From contig JAJFJD010000005.1 in NCBI GenBank assembly GCA_021774335.1, positions 143,632 to 207,631 of the forward strand: a stretch of DNA of 64,000 nucleotides. Direction: 5' to 3'. This stretch comes from Alphaproteobacteria bacterium (GTDB lineage Bacteria > Pseudomonadota > Alphaproteobacteria > UBA8366). The notes beneath the pieces were generated by a model, which was not told the origin of the DNA, did no database searches, and saw only the letters and a program-made list of their open reading frames with translations. A program made the translations under genes and the position numbers. Below, one piece after another: positions 46,386 through 59,164 of this stretch; within the stretch, counting starts at the first letter, position 1; each line of letters begins with the position of its first letter.

Positions 46386-46694
46386 GTGGAAAACCTGCCC
46401 ACGAAGCCCCCGGAGAGTTCCCCGCCCAAGCCCTTTCGGTCGCGCTGGAAACGGCTGCTGATCCTGGTTTCGGGATGGGGATTTATCTTCCTCGGCATTC
46501 TCGGCATTTTCCTGCCGATCCTGCAGGGCATCCTGTTTCTCGCCATCGGTTTCTATCTGCTGTCGCTCGAATCACCCTGGGCGCACCGCAAGATGGAACA
46601 GATGCGTGAGCGTTACCCGAAATTGGGCAAGACCCTTGACGAGGCAAGGCTGCGCGCGGCCCGGTACGCGCGGAAAATTCGGCGGCGTAAGTAG
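46386..46694 (+). CDS. Small membrane protein, PGPGW-like
   Basis: A 102-residue protein starting at GTG 46386, 12 bp after lpd. A proline-rich polar start is followed by two close hydrophobic segments (residues about 23-42 and 46-62: LILVSGWGFIFLGILGIFLP and ILFLAIGFYLLSLES) and a basic amphipathic tail rich in Arg. The SGWGFIFLGILGIFLP arrangement resembles the PGPGW family of putative transmembrane proteins. Role unknown. Convergent with xerC, 28 bp apart. Confidence 0.75.
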   Translation: MENLPTKPPESSPPKPFRSRWKRLLILVSGWGFIFLGILGIFLPILQGILFLAIGFYLLSLESPWAHRKMEQMRERYPKLGKTLDEARLRAARYARKIRRRK

Positions 46695-46722
46695 GTTTGA
46701 GAATGCGGCGGCAGCGCCAGGG

Positions 46723-47697
46723 TCAGTTGCGCGCCTGGTGCGCGCGGGGATGCGTCGCGCGGTATTCCTCTAGGAGGCGCGCCGAATCGACTTCGGTATA
46801 GCGTTGCGTCGTCGACAGCGACGCATGACCCAGCAGCTCCTGAATGGACCGCAGATCGCCCCCCATCGCCAGCAAGTGCGTTGCAAAGCTGTGGCGCAAC
46901 GCGTGCGGCGTTGCGGTTTCGGGCAGACCGAGACTGGCGCGCAGTTTCTGCATCAGCCGTTGCACCACGCGGGCGCGCAAAGGTCCGCCGCGCCGCCCGA
47001 CGAATAACGGATCCTCGGGTTCCATCGGCCAGGGACAGGCCTTGAGATAGGCGTCGACGGCATCGCACACCACCGGCAAGGTCGGCACCATACGTTGCTT
47101 GTTGCCCTTACCGGTGACCGTAATTTGTTCGCCGCGCGGTGCGTCTTGGCGTTGGAGCGATAGGGCCTCGGCGATGCGCAAGCCGCATCCATACAACAAC
47201 GTCAGAACCGCGATATCGCGCAGCCCGACCCATTCTTCGGTACTGAAATCGGCGACGGTATCGACCGTGTCCGCGGCTTCGCGGATGGTCAGCGCCTTCG
47301 GCACCGCGTGCGGCAGTTTCGGCGTCCGGACGGCGCGGATGGCGTGATTGGTCGCCAGGCCGTTGCGTTCGAGCCAGGCGAAGAAACCGCGCACCACCGA
47401 CAGCGCGCGGGCCACCGAGCTACGTTTGCGGCCCTTCGTATTCTGCCGGGCCAGCCAAGCGCGGAAATCGGATGTGCGCAGCCCTTCCAGGTCGCGCAGC
47501 CGCAAGGCGGCCCCCAGATGTTCCGCCGTAAATTTCAGGAATGAAATCAAGTCCCGCGCATAAGCATCGGAGGTATGGGCGGAACATCGCCGCTCGTCGG
47601 CAAGCCAGCGCTGCCAGTCGCGGAAGGCCTTTTCCAACGCGGGATCGCCATCGTCCATGATGGCGAGGAGAGGGTCTAATCCGACAGCTGCAGCCAT
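46723..47697 (-). CDS. xerC: Tyrosine recombinase XerC
   Basis: A 324-residue chromosome-dimer resolvase acting with XerD at dif. The core-binding domain is at residues 20-110. Catalytic residues are visible: Arg in YGCGLRIAEALSL, HALRHSFATHLL and the nucleophile Tyr in GHASLSTTQRYTEVD. It follows DUF484 with a 22-bp overlap, the standard alphaproteobacterial pairing, which argues for housekeeping XerC and not a mobile-element integrase. ATG 47658 is a possible internal start. Confidence 0.93.
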   Translation of the reverse strand: MAAAVGLDPLLAIMDDGDPALEKAFRDWQRWLADERRCSAHTSDAYARDLISFLKFTAEHLGAALRLRDLEGLRTSDFRAWLARQNTKGRKRSSVARALSVVRGFFAWLERNGLATNHAIRAVRTPKLPHAVPKALTIREAADTVDTVADFSTEEWVGLRDIAVLTLLYGCGLRIAEALSLQRQDAPRGEQITVTGKGNKQRMVPTLPVVCDAVDAYLKACPWPMEPEDPLFVGRRGGPLRARVVQRLMQKLRASLGLPETATPHALRHSFATHLLAMGGDLRSIQELLGHASLSTTQRYTEVDSARLLEEYRATHPRAHQARN

Positions 47698-48386
47698 ATC
47701 CGCACCACATGCTCGAGCACGCCGGCGAGGAAATCGAGCAGTTCGGTCGACTGCCCGGTCTCGAACCGATCCGGTTCGCGCGACCCGAAGGCCAACAGCG
47801 CGGGCGGGGTCGATTCGGATATGTCGAGGCGTACGACCGCATCCGATCGCACCAGCGTGGCACCCGCATCAAACAGTTCCGGGTCGCCCGTCACGTCGTT
47901 GCGCAATATGAGCCGACGCTCGCCGAGGATATTCTCCACCGTGCCGGGCGGTACGACCACGAGGCCGCGCGTCTTGATCGATTGCGATTCGGACTCGGTC
48001 GCTTCGATGCAGAGGGTGACGATATCCAGGTCCAGGATCATCGCGAAGTCGTTCGTGACGGTCTGGATCAGGTGTTCGAAGGATTTCGCGCCGAGGACCG
48101 CAAGGACGCAGCCATGAATGCGCGACTGCGTCTGCATGTTGGCGCGCGACGTGCCGACCAGACTGTCGCGTTCCGCGCTGAGCATGGCGATCTCGTCGCG
48201 CAGCCGATCGATCATCGCCTGCTGCAGATCGGCCACGCCGCCGCCGAGCTCCCGCGTTGGGGGGCTGACGGTGTTCAGCACTTCCGGATGCTTGATGAAG
48301 AAATCCGGGTTGTCCTGCAGGAATTCCGTGACCCGCGCTGCGCTGAGGCCGGTCTCGGTTTTTGCGCCTTTGAGCTTTTGTGCCAT
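47676..48386 (-). CDS. DUF484 family protein
   Basis: A 236-residue GAF-like protein of unknown role, regularly next to xerC. The start ARVTEFLQDNPDFFIKHPEVL is the family signature; a coiled-coil (residues about 50-85) leads to a GAF-type domain ending in VLEHVVRIWLQLSD. It overlaps xerC and is preceded by the transaldolase-like gene 11 bp upstream. By context it may link metabolism with recombination, but nothing proves this. Confidence 0.9.
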   Translation of the reverse strand: MAQKLKGAKTETGLSAARVTEFLQDNPDFFIKHPEVLNTVSPPTRELGGGVADLQQAMIDRLRDEIAMLSAERDSLVGTSRANMQTQSRIHGCVLAVLGAKSFEHLIQTVTNDFAMILDLDIVTLCIEATESESQSIKTRGLVVVPPGTVENILGERRLILRNDVTGDPELFDAGATLVRSDAVVRLDISESTPPALLAFGSREPDRFETGQSTELLDFLAGVLEHVVRIWLQLSD

Positions 48387-48397
48387 CTAAGCAGCCG

Positions 48398-49054
48398 CTA
48401 CAGGATCGTTTGGCCGGTTTTTTGCCAATCGGCGACAAAGGCCGCGAGGCCTTTCTCGGTCAGCGGGTGATTGAACATCTGCCAGATCACGCCGGGTGGC
48501 ACCGTCGCGACATCCGCGCCGAGTTTCGCGGCCTGCAGGACATGCATCGGATGTCGCACGGACGCGACCAAAACTTCGGTCGGCAGTTCCGGATAATTCG
48601 CATAGACGTCGCAGATGTCGGCGATCAGATCCATGCCGTCGGTCGCGATGTCGTCAAGCCGGCCGATGAAGGGCGAGATGAAACTGGCCCCGGCCTTGGC
48701 CGCGAGGATCGCCTGGTTCGCCGAGAAACAAAGCGTCACATTCACCTGGGTACCGGACTGGCTGAGCGCGCGGCAGGTCTTGAGCCCGTCCGGCGTCAGC
48801 GGCACCTTCACGGCGACGTTGCTGGCAATCTTGGCGAGTTTGCGGCCTTCCTCCAGCATGGTCGGGTAATCCGTCGCGGCGACTTCGGCGCTGACGGGTC
48901 CATCGACCAGGTCACAAATCTCTGCAATGACTTCCAGGAAGTCGCGGCCGGACTTGTGAATCAAGGACGGGTTCGTTGTGACGCCATCCACCAGCCCCGT
49001 TTCAGCGAGGTCCCTGATGTCGTCGATCTCGGCGGTGTCCACGAAGAACTTCAT
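48398..49054 (-). CDS. Transaldolase / fructose-6-phosphate aldolase family
   Basis: A 218-residue short transaldolase (TalC/FSA type). [31 protein letters not shown] is the family start, the Schiff-base Lys is in [15 protein letters not shown], and [11 protein letters not shown] and [24 protein letters not shown] follow. It could be a true transaldolase of the pentose-phosphate pathway or an F6P aldolase; the short forms cannot be separated by eye. Divergent from priA across a 76-bp gap. Confidence 0.93.
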   Translation of the reverse strand: MKFFVDTAEIDDIRDLAETGLVDGVTTNPSLIHKSGRDFLEVIAEICDLVDGPVSAEVAATDYPTMLEEGRKLAKIASNVAVKVPLTPDGLKTCRALSQSGTQVNVTLCFSANQAILAAKAGASFISPFIGRLDDIATDGMDLIADICDVYANYPELPTEVLVASVRHPMHVLQAAKLGADVATVPPGVIWQMFNHPLTEKGLAAFVADWQKTGQTIL

Positions 49055-49130
49055 GCCGCAATGAAACTCCTATTCTGCGCCCGCGCTTCGGGATAGCCGG
49101 CACGGGCCCGATTTGGCTACACTCTACCCG

Positions 49131-51338
49131 ATGCCGCCTCCCCATACCACATCAAGCAGCGCGATCAACGAACAAGCTCGCCGGGTCCAGGTTTTGCTGC
49201 CGTTGCCGCTTGCCGGCGCTTATGACTACCGGGTTCCGCAGGACCTCGAAGTCGCGCTGGGAGCCTTTGTTTCCGTGCCTTTCGGCCGCCGCGACGCGAT
49301 CGGCGTGGTGTGGTCCCTGGAGGGTTCCGGCGATGTGGAGGACGATCGCCTCAAGGATATCCAAGGGTGCCTCGATGCGGCGCCCTTGCCCGACTCGAGC
49401 CGCCGATTCGTCGATTGGGTCGCGGGCTATACCCTCTCCTCGCTCGGGTCGGTCCTGCGCATGGCGATGAGCGTTCCGGCGGCGCTGGAGCCGCCGAAGC
49501 CCCGCATGGGGTATCGCCTGGCGGACGGACCGCCGGAGGTCAAGCCGACCGCCGGGCGGCTGCGGGTGATCGACGTTGCCGGGGACCGAATGCCGCGCGG
49601 GGCGAGTGAATTGGCGCGCGAGGCCGGCGTCGGCACCGGCGTGGTGACCGGGCTCGCGAAACTCGGCGTGCTGCAGAAAGTCCCCTTGCCCGACATGCCG
49701 CCGGCCCGACCCGACCCGTCGATGCCGGCTCCGACGTTATCCGCCGAGCAACAGCCGGCGGCCGACGGTCTGGTCGGACGTGTCCGATCCGAGGAATTCA
49801 GCGTCAGCGTTCTCGACGGCGTTACCGGTGCCGGCAAGACAGAAGTGTATTTCGAGGCGATCGCCGAAACCTTGCGGCGCGGCGAACAGGTGCTGGTGCT
49901 GCTGCCGGAAATCGCGTTGACCGCGCAATGGTTGCAGCGGTTCTCGGAACGGTTCGGGTCATCGCCGGTGCAGTGGCATTCCGGCCTGACCCAGGTCCAA
50001 CGGCGGCGCAACTGGCGCGCGGTTGCCGATGGGACCGGTGCCGTGGTCGTCGGCGCCCGGTCGGCGCTGTTCTTGCCCTACCCGAAACTCGGCCTTGTCG
50101 TGGTCGATGAGGAACATGACGGTTCGTTCAAGCAGGACGATGGAATCGCCTATAACGCGCGCGACATGGCGGTGGTGCGTGGCCAGATCGCGGAGCGGCC
50201 GGTCGTGCTGGTATCGGCGACGCCGTCGCTGGAGACCGTCGTCAATGTCCGCAACGGACGCTACGACCTGTTGCACCTGCCGTCACGCTTCGGAGCGTCG
50301 GGTCTGCCGGCGATATCGGTCGTCGATATGCGCAAGGACGGCCCGCCGCGTCAAAACTGGCTGTCGCCGCCGTTGCGCGACGCATTGACCGAAACCTTGG
50401 CGGCGGGCGAACAGAGCCTGCTGTTTTTGAACCGTCGGGGATACGCGCCGTTGACGCTATGCCGGACCTGCGGGCATCGCCTGGAATGCCCCAATTGCAC
50501 CGCTTGGCTGGTCGAACACCGGCTCGCCCGGCGGCTCGAATGCCATCACTGCGGATATCACGCCCGGTATCCGGACACCTGCCCGTCCTGCGAGGCCGAG
50601 GACAGCTTGGCTGCGTGCGGTCCGGGAGTCGAACGCGTAGCCGAGGAAGTGACGGCGCTGTTTCCCGAGGCGCGTATCGGGAGCATGACGAGCGATTCGG
50701 TGCATGGCCCCGCGGCGATCCAGGAAATGCTGCAAAAAATGCGCGATCACGAGATTGATATTTTGATCGGAACCCAACTGGTGGCGAAGGGCCATCATTT
50801 TCCAATGCTGACGCTGGTCGGCGTGATCGACGCGGACCTTGGGCTGACCGGTGGTGATCTGCGGGCGGGTGAGCGGACCTACCAACTGCTGCATCAGGTC
50901 GCGGGCCGCGCGGGCCGCGCCGACCACCCCGGAAAGGTTCTGCTGCAGACCTACAATCCGGAGCATCCCGTCATCACGGCGCTGACTGACGGTGCGCGCG
51001 ACCGTTTCTTGGATGAGGAGGCGGCGCAGCGCGAATCCGGCGGGTGGCCGCCGTTTGGCAGGCTTGCCGCGGTGATCGTCAGCGGACCAAAGGAGGATCA
51101 GGTGGACGCCGTTTGCCGTGCGTTGGCGCGCCAGGCGCCTAGGGAAGCGGGTGTCCGCGTGCTGGGGCCGGCGCCGGCGCCGTTGGCCCGATTGCGCGGT
51201 CGCCACCGCCGCCGATTCCTGATGAAGACCGGCCGAACGGTCGCGGTTCAGCGCGTCTTGCGGAGTTGGCTCGGCGCGTTGAAATTGCCCGGTTCGGTGC
51301 GGGTGCAAATCGACATCGATCCGTATAGTTTTTTGTGA
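49131..51338 (+). CDS. priA: Primosomal protein N' (PriA helicase)
   Basis: A 735-residue replication-restart helicase. The 3'-DNA-binding domain is at the N-terminus; Walker A is DGVTGAGKTEVYFEA, the DEEH box is in VVVDEEHDGSFKQD, and the zinc cysteines are in CRTCGHRLECPNC, CHHCGYHARYPDTCPSC. The motif GTQLVAKGHHFPMLTLVGVID and ending SVRVQIDIDPYSFL are typical. ATG 49131 is preferred to TTG 49113. A TACACT -10-like sequence ends only 7 nt before this ATG, so the leader may be very short. Upstream of atpH, as usual in alphaproteobacteria. Confidence 0.96.
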   Translation: MPPPHTTSSSAINEQARRVQVLLPLPLAGAYDYRVPQDLEVALGAFVSVPFGRRDAIGVVWSLEGSGDVEDDRLKDIQGCLDAAPLPDSSRRFVDWVAGYTLSSLGSVLRMAMSVPAALEPPKPRMGYRLADGPPEVKPTAGRLRVIDVAGDRMPRGASELAREAGVGTGVVTGLAKLGVLQKVPLPDMPPARPDPSMPAPTLSAEQQPAADGLVGRVRSEEFSVSVLDGVTGAGKTEVYFEAIAETLRRGEQVLVLLPEIALTAQWLQRFSERFGSSPVQWHSGLTQVQRRRNWRAVADGTGAVVVGARSALFLPYPKLGLVVVDEEHDGSFKQDDGIAYNARDMAVVRGQIAERPVVLVSATPSLETVVNVRNGRYDLLHLPSRFGASGLPAISVVDMRKDGPPRQNWLSPPLRDALTETLAAGEQSLLFLNRRGYAPLTLCRTCGHRLECPNCTAWLVEHRLARRLECHHCGYHARYPDTCPSCEAEDSLAACGPGVERVAEEVTALFPEARIGSMTSDSVHGPAAIQEMLQKMRDHEIDILIGTQLVAKGHHFPMLTLVGVIDADLGLTGGDLRAGERTYQLLHQVAGRAGRADHPGKVLLQTYNPEHPVITALTDGARDRFLDEEAAQRESGGWPPFGRLAAVIVSGPKEDQVDAVCRALARQAPREAGVRVLGPAPAPLARLRGRHRRRFLMKTGRTVAVQRVLRSWLGALKLPGSVRVQIDIDPYSFL

Positions 51339-51373
51339 TGAATTCTGCGACTTTTTGCGCCGGTCGAGTCGGC

Positions 51374-51402
51374 TTGCGCCCCTTTTGTGCATGTGCTAAA
51401 CA
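51374..51402 (+). promoter_or_regulatory. Possible promoter of the atpHAGDC operon
   Basis: TTGCGC (51374-51379), 17-nt spacer, TAAACA (51397-51402), about 105 bp before atpH. Only half of the consensus positions match. Confidence 0.35.
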
Positions 51403-51506
51403 CCGCTCGCCTTCGGGGCCAGACAACGTGTCTCGGGGCATTCGGGGAGTATCGAGGAGCCGCGTTTCGGCGGCGGTTTCCGGAGTAAATCGGGAGTTAT
51501 CCCAGG

Positions 51507-52063
51507 TTGGCATCGAAAGCAGGCGATTCGGGAGTTGCCGCCCGCTACGCGTTGGCCTTGTTTGAATTGGCAGACGAGCAGCGCAAATTGGATCAGGTCG
51601 CAGAGGATCTGCGGTCCCTGGATTCCATGATAGCGGACAGCGACGACCTTCAGCGGCTAGTCCGCAATCCGGTGGTGAGTCGGGCTGACTCCGGCCGGGC
51701 CATGGCGGCGATTCTGGAAAGCGCCGGCGCAGATCAATTGACTCGTAATTTCATAGGCTTGGTGGCGTTGAACCGCCGGCTTTTCGCGTTGCCCGCGATG
51801 ATCCGAGCTTACCTCGCGGAGCTTGCGGATCGCCGCGGCGAGGTCACGGCCGAGGTTACGTCGGCACAACAATTGTCGCCCGCTCAGACCGAATCGCTGG
51901 AAGCGGCACTGCGAACTGCCGTCGGCAGCAAGGTCGCCTTGTCGGTCGACGTGGATTCGTCGCTGATTGGCGGACTCGTCGTCAAGGTTGGCAGCCGCAT
52001 GGTCGACTCCTCCCTCAAAACACAACTTCAGAAGATGAAACTCGCGATGAAAGGGGCCGCCTG

Positions 52064-52064
<1 letters not shown>
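51507..52064 (+). CDS. atpH: ATP synthase F1 delta subunit
   Basis: A 185-residue stator subunit joining F1 to the peripheral stalk. [17 protein letters not shown] is the family start; the C-terminal [21 protein letters not shown] motif is diagnostic. Translation begins at TTG 51507, the only sensible start before the conserved region, with CGGGAG about 10 nt upstream. Its TGA shares one base with the atpA ATG. First gene of the F1 operon; the F0 genes are not in this window, as in most alphaproteobacteria. Confidence 0.96.
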
Positions 52065-53593
<1,529 letters not shown>

Positions 53594-53621
53594 TCAAAAC
53601 GAAAGATAGCGGTCAGCGCCG

Positions 53622-55962
<2,341 letters not shown>

Positions 55963-55983
55963 TAGCGCGCGAAGGAGCGATCG

Positions 55984-56391
55984 GTGGCCGATAAAGTCAA
56001 TTTCGAGCTGGTCTCACCGGAAAGACTGTTGTTGTCCGAAGAGGTCGACATGGTCGTGGTGCCGGGCGCCGAAGGCGACTTCGGTGTGCTCGGTGGTCAC
56101 GCGCCGGTCATTTCGACGGTCCGGCCCGGTACGATTACGGTGTATCAGGGCACGGCCGTCAGCACGCGGATCTTCGTCGCCGGCGGATTTGCCGAGGTGA
56201 CGGCGGATCGCTGTACGGTGCTGGCCGAAGAGGCCGCACCGGTCGACGACATCGACCGGTCGGCCGTTGAGGCGCAACTGATCGAACTGCGCGGCGCGCT
56301 GTCGTCCGGTGACGGGCAGGCGGCGGTTGAGGCGCAGATCGCGATTGCCGAGGCAAAACTCGAAGCGATCGACACGCCGGTCTATCAATAA
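55984..56391 (+). CDS. atpC: ATP synthase F1 epsilon subunit
   Basis: A 135-residue rotor subunit and regulator of ATP hydrolysis. [35 protein letters not shown] and [18 protein letters not shown] define the beta-sandwich; a C-terminal helical part with [17 protein letters not shown] follows. Starts at GTG 55984 with GAAGGAG upstream. A hairpin ends the operon. Confidence 0.97.
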   Translation: MADKVNFELVSPERLLLSEEVDMVVVPGAEGDFGVLGGHAPVISTVRPGTITVYQGTAVSTRIFVAGGFAEVTADRCTVLAEEAAPVDDIDRSAVEAQLIELRGALSSGDGQAAVEAQIAIAEAKLEAIDTPVYQ

Positions 56392-56418
56392 GCCTCTAGG
56401 TATTCTGGAATTGTAGCG

Positions 56419-56440
56419 ACGGCGTCCTTTCGGACGCCGT
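56419..56440. terminator. Hairpin closing the atp operon
   Basis: ACGGCGTCC (56419-56427), TTTC loop, GGACGCCGT (56432-56440), between atpC and the convergent SprA-type gene. Only scattered Ts follow; it may serve both directions. Confidence 0.6.
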
Positions 56441-56459
56441 TGGTGTATTGGGGGCGGAA

Positions 56460-57380
56460 TCAGGCGACCAGATTGAGGAGCGTGCCGGGATCGATGATGA
56501 CCGTCGGTTGGGTGTTGCCTCTCGGACGGTCGTCGCGGTCTTCGGTTGCCGGTCTGCTGGTGTTCTCTGTGGCTGAGACAGGGGTGTGATCGCTGTCAGT
56601 CGGCCCGGTCTCTCCAGGCCTGGTCTCGTCCGCCCGCGGTATCTCACCCACCTGTGTCTCACCCGGCTTTGTCTCACTGGGCTTCGATTCGTCCGAGCCT
56701 TCGATCTTCTCCCGTTCTTCCGCGTCTTGCTCGCGTTTTTCGATTCGGGCCTGCTGAATCTTAGCTGCCGCGTCGGCGGCCACCTGCCGGTCCTGGCCCG
56801 ATGGCTGGGACGGCGCCAGGGCGGCGCGGCGGACGATTTCCATCTTACGGATCGTCGCTTCCGGATTGTTCGGAACCGGGCTGGTGTCGATGCTGACTTC
56901 ACCGGCGACGGCGTAGGATCGTCCATCCGGCCCGGTCGTCGTCTCGAAGGACGGAGCGCCAGCGATGCTGCCGCCGGCGGCCTTGTGGGCGGCCTCATGG
57001 GCGCGGACCTCACGGTCCCGTTGTTTCAGTTTCTGGACTTCCTTGCGCTCCGCCTCGGTCAATCCGTCCGGCCCTTCGCCGTCCTTCTTGCCGGAGAGTG
57101 GTGATTCTTGTCCAGGCGCCTGCTTCGGCGATTGATCGGATGACTGCTGTTTGCCGTCCTCAGGTTCTTGTTCCTGAGCGGTGGTCTGGCTGCTGATATC
57201 GAGTGGCGGAACCGGCGCGGCGGTCAGGCTGGGTCCGGTCGCATTGTTGGGGTCGGCCGGCGGCGCGTTGCCGACAGGACGATCCGTCGGGACGGTGCCG
57301 GGCTGGCGCGCCAACCGGTCCGCCGCGTCCGAACGGGCGTTGCCGAGAAACAGAGCTGATGTCGTCAAAGCGTCGATCAT
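56460..57380 (-). CDS. SprA-related putative metalloprotease
   Basis: A 306-residue protein of the SprA-related/putative metalloprotease family. The conserved core (about residues 108-205) carries [15 protein letters not shown], a HExxH zinc motif at His128-His132, [18 protein letters not shown] and [14 protein letters not shown]. Long flanks rich in Pro, Gln, Glu and Thr are disordered. There is no clear signal peptide. The end is [12 protein letters not shown], similar in nature to the tails of the small proteins at 664 and 4730. A CtrA-like box precedes the gene. Proteolytic activity is predicted, not shown for most members. Confidence 0.82.
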   Translation of the reverse strand: MIDALTTSALFLGNARSDAADRLARQPGTVPTDRPVGNAPPADPNNATGPSLTAAPVPPLDISSQTTAQEQEPEDGKQQSSDQSPKQAPGQESPLSGKKDGEGPDGLTEAERKEVQKLKQRDREVRAHEAAHKAAGGSIAGAPSFETTTGPDGRSYAVAGEVSIDTSPVPNNPEATIRKMEIVRRAALAPSQPSGQDRQVAADAAAKIQQARIEKREQDAEEREKIEGSDESKPSETKPGETQVGEIPRADETRPGETGPTDSDHTPVSATENTSRPATEDRDDRPRGNTQPTVIIDPGTLLNLVA

Positions 57381-57432
57381 GCGCCGTCTACAGTCACCAA
57401 ATTAGGTCCGCAAAGGCGGTTCCCCAACGGTT

Positions 57433-57464
57433 TTATACGGCAACATGGTTAATAAATCGTAAAC
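57433..57464 (-). promoter_or_regulatory. CtrA-like box and -10 upstream of the SprA-type gene
   Basis: On the minus strand TTTA-N7-TTAACC (57464-57448) stands 9 bp before TATAAA (57438-57433). The arrangement of a CtrA box over the -35 region is that of CtrA-activated promoters in Caulobacter. One half differs by one base from TTAA. Confidence 0.4.
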
Positions 57465-57476
57465 GCGGGTAAATTT

Positions 57477-57977
57477 TCAGTCGGTTTTCGCGTCGGGTGC
57501 GTTGCCGAATCGGGCGAATTCCGCAACCAGCTCACGATAGACCGCGCGTTTAAAAGGAATGATCAGGTCGTTCAGGCGGTCGACCGGCACCCATTGCCAG
57601 GTGGAGAACTCGGCGACATGTGCGTCGAGGTCGATTTCCGCGTCCTGGCCGGTAAACCGCATCGCGAACCAGCGCTGCTCCTGGCCGCGGAACCGCCCTT
57701 TCCAGACCTTGTGTGAAAGCTCCGGCGGCAGGTCATAGCGATGCCACGCGGTGCTCTCCGCCAGGATTTCCGCGTTGTCCGTGCCGACTTCTTCCTGAAG
57801 CTCCCGCAAGGCTGCTTGCTGCGGGGTTTCGCCATCGTCGATGCCCCCTTGCGGCATTTGCCAATGATCGCCGTCCACATCGACCCGCTTGCCGACGAAA
57901 ACCTGACCGTCGGCATTGAACAGCATGATACCGACACAAGGACGATAGGGCCGGGGGTCTTCGCCGTCGGTCGTCAT
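57477..57977 (-). CDS. rppH: RNA pyrophosphohydrolase
   Basis: A 166-residue Nudix enzyme that removes pyrophosphate from mRNA 5' ends, starting decay. YRPCVGIMLFNADGQVFVGKR, then the Nudix box GGIDDGETPQQAALRELQEE, then RYDLPPEL and GQEQRWFAMRF are typical of RppH/IalA. ATG 57977 gives the standard length; the in-frame extension upstream has no homology-like features. Two bases after the deacetylase-like gene stop. Convergent geometry is absent: all genes here run leftwards. Confidence 0.95.
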   Translation of the reverse strand: MTTDGEDPRPYRPCVGIMLFNADGQVFVGKRVDVDGDHWQMPQGGIDDGETPQQAALRELQEEVGTDNAEILAESTAWHRYDLPPELSHKVWKGRFRGQEQRWFAMRFTGQDAEIDLDAHVAEFSTWQWVPVDRLNDLIIPFKRAVYRELVAEFARFGNAPDAKTD

Positions 57978-57979
57978 TG

Positions 57980-59152
57980 CTATTTGGGTTTGGTGGTGGC
58001 GATCGCGGAAACCGGCGCCAGCGCGAGCCCTTTGCCTTTCAGGCTGGCGATCCAAGGCTTCAGAAGCTGGAGCGTCACAGGCAGGGGACGGGCGACGGCA
58101 ACGATCGTGCCATGATCCTTTGCCCGGATTTCCAGCTTTGCCAGGCGTTCGGATATGATCTTGCCGGCGGGTTGCCGATCGATGAAGGATTCGTTCGTTG
58201 CGACAGTCATGCCCATTTCGCGCGCCAGCTTGCCGGTTAGGCTGATCGGATTCTCCCGCGTGTCGACCAGCAGTAGGCCGCGGTTCTTCAATTCCGTCAG
58301 AATGGGATTGAGCGCACGTGGTTTCGTGCCGAGCCCGGAGCCCATATAGGTCGCGACACCGATATAGCCGGTCGCCCGGCTCAATATCCATTCGAGCTGC
58401 CGAAGATTTTGATCAATCGGAACACTGGCGAGCAGCGTGCGCGGACCCGGGTCGCTGGCCGGATAGTCGATCGGCTCCATCGGCAAGTCGATCAACACTT
58501 CGTGGCCGTCGGCCCGGCTCTTGTCGATCCATTTCTTGATATTCTTGCTGAAGGCGGCGAAGGAAAGCGTCACTTCGCCCGGCATCGATTCGATGACCTG
58601 CTGTGTCATCGTCTCCGAAATGCCGAGCCCGGCAATGACTACGGCGATGCGGGGCCGTTCATCCAACAGGCTGTAGGGCCGCGCGTAGACCCGCCAGGGC
58701 ACCCGGCCGTCCTTGCCGATCACGGGCAGCGGGCCGAGGTCGCTCTGCTCCAACAACAGTGGGTCCGGGTGTGGATGCATGCCGGCGGCGGCGATCTGTT
58801 CGCGCTTCGCCGTGTTCCGCCCGTGCGCGGTCGCCGTATCGCTCTTTCCCGACGCGTCGAGCGGCGTTCGGCCGTCGACAGCCGCGGCGTCCCGTTTCAA
58901 CGGTTCGGCGTCGCGGAAACTGTTCATGGACATTGTGACCCGCGGTTGCTGGGCACTGCCGTCCGCTGATCCGGACAGGAGGAGCCATGCGCCGCCGCCG
59001 GCCATCGTCGTCAGGGTGATGGCCCAGGCGGCAATCAGCAGTACCGACGGAAGCGAGGACTGTCTGCCGCGCTCCGGCGAATCATCCGCAGGGCCGGAAG
59101 TCTTTTCGGGGACTTCCGGTTCGCCGCGGGCTTTGAGGAACGGTATCTTCAG
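57980..59152 (-). CDS. Divergent polysaccharide deacetylase (YibQ-like)
   Basis: About 390 residues if started at the CTG at 59152; the first ATG is at 59005 (341 residues). The domain (residues about 165-385) has RIAVVIAGLGISETMTQQVIESMP, VLIDLPMEPIDYP, GYIGVATYMGSG and the ending of YibQ-like divergent polysaccharide deacetylases. The ATG at 59005 falls inside a hydrophobic helix that begins upstream in the same frame (SVLLIAAWAITLTT before, AGGGAWLLLSG after), so translation must start earlier. AGGG lies about 10 nt before the CTG. Placed after ctpA, envC and gpmI, as yibQ follows envC in E. coli. Confidence 0.82.
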   Translation of the reverse strand: MKIPFLKARGEPEVPEKTSGPADDSPERGRQSSLPSVLLIAAWAITLTTMAGGGAWLLLSGSADGSAQQPRVTMSMNSFRDAEPLKRDAAAVDGRTPLDASGKSDTATAHGRNTAKREQIAAAGMHPHPDPLLLEQSDLGPLPVIGKDGRVPWRVYARPYSLLDERPRIAVVIAGLGISETMTQQVIESMPGEVTLSFAAFSKNIKKWIDKSRADGHEVLIDLPMEPIDYPASDPGPRTLLASVPIDQNLRQLEWILSRATGYIGVATYMGSGLGTKPRALNPILTELKNRGLLLVDTRENPISLTGKLAREMGMTVATNESFIDRQPAGKIISERLAKLEIRAKDHGTIVAVARPLPVTLQLLKPWIASLKGKGLALAPVSAIATTKPK

Positions 59153-59164
59153 TGTGTTAGGACC

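Noticed and set aside
46723..47697. Tyrosine recombinase as a sign of an integrated element
   Set aside because: It is next to DUF484 and priA in the normal alphaproteobacterial order and has XerC features; no tRNA target, repeats or phage genes are nearby.
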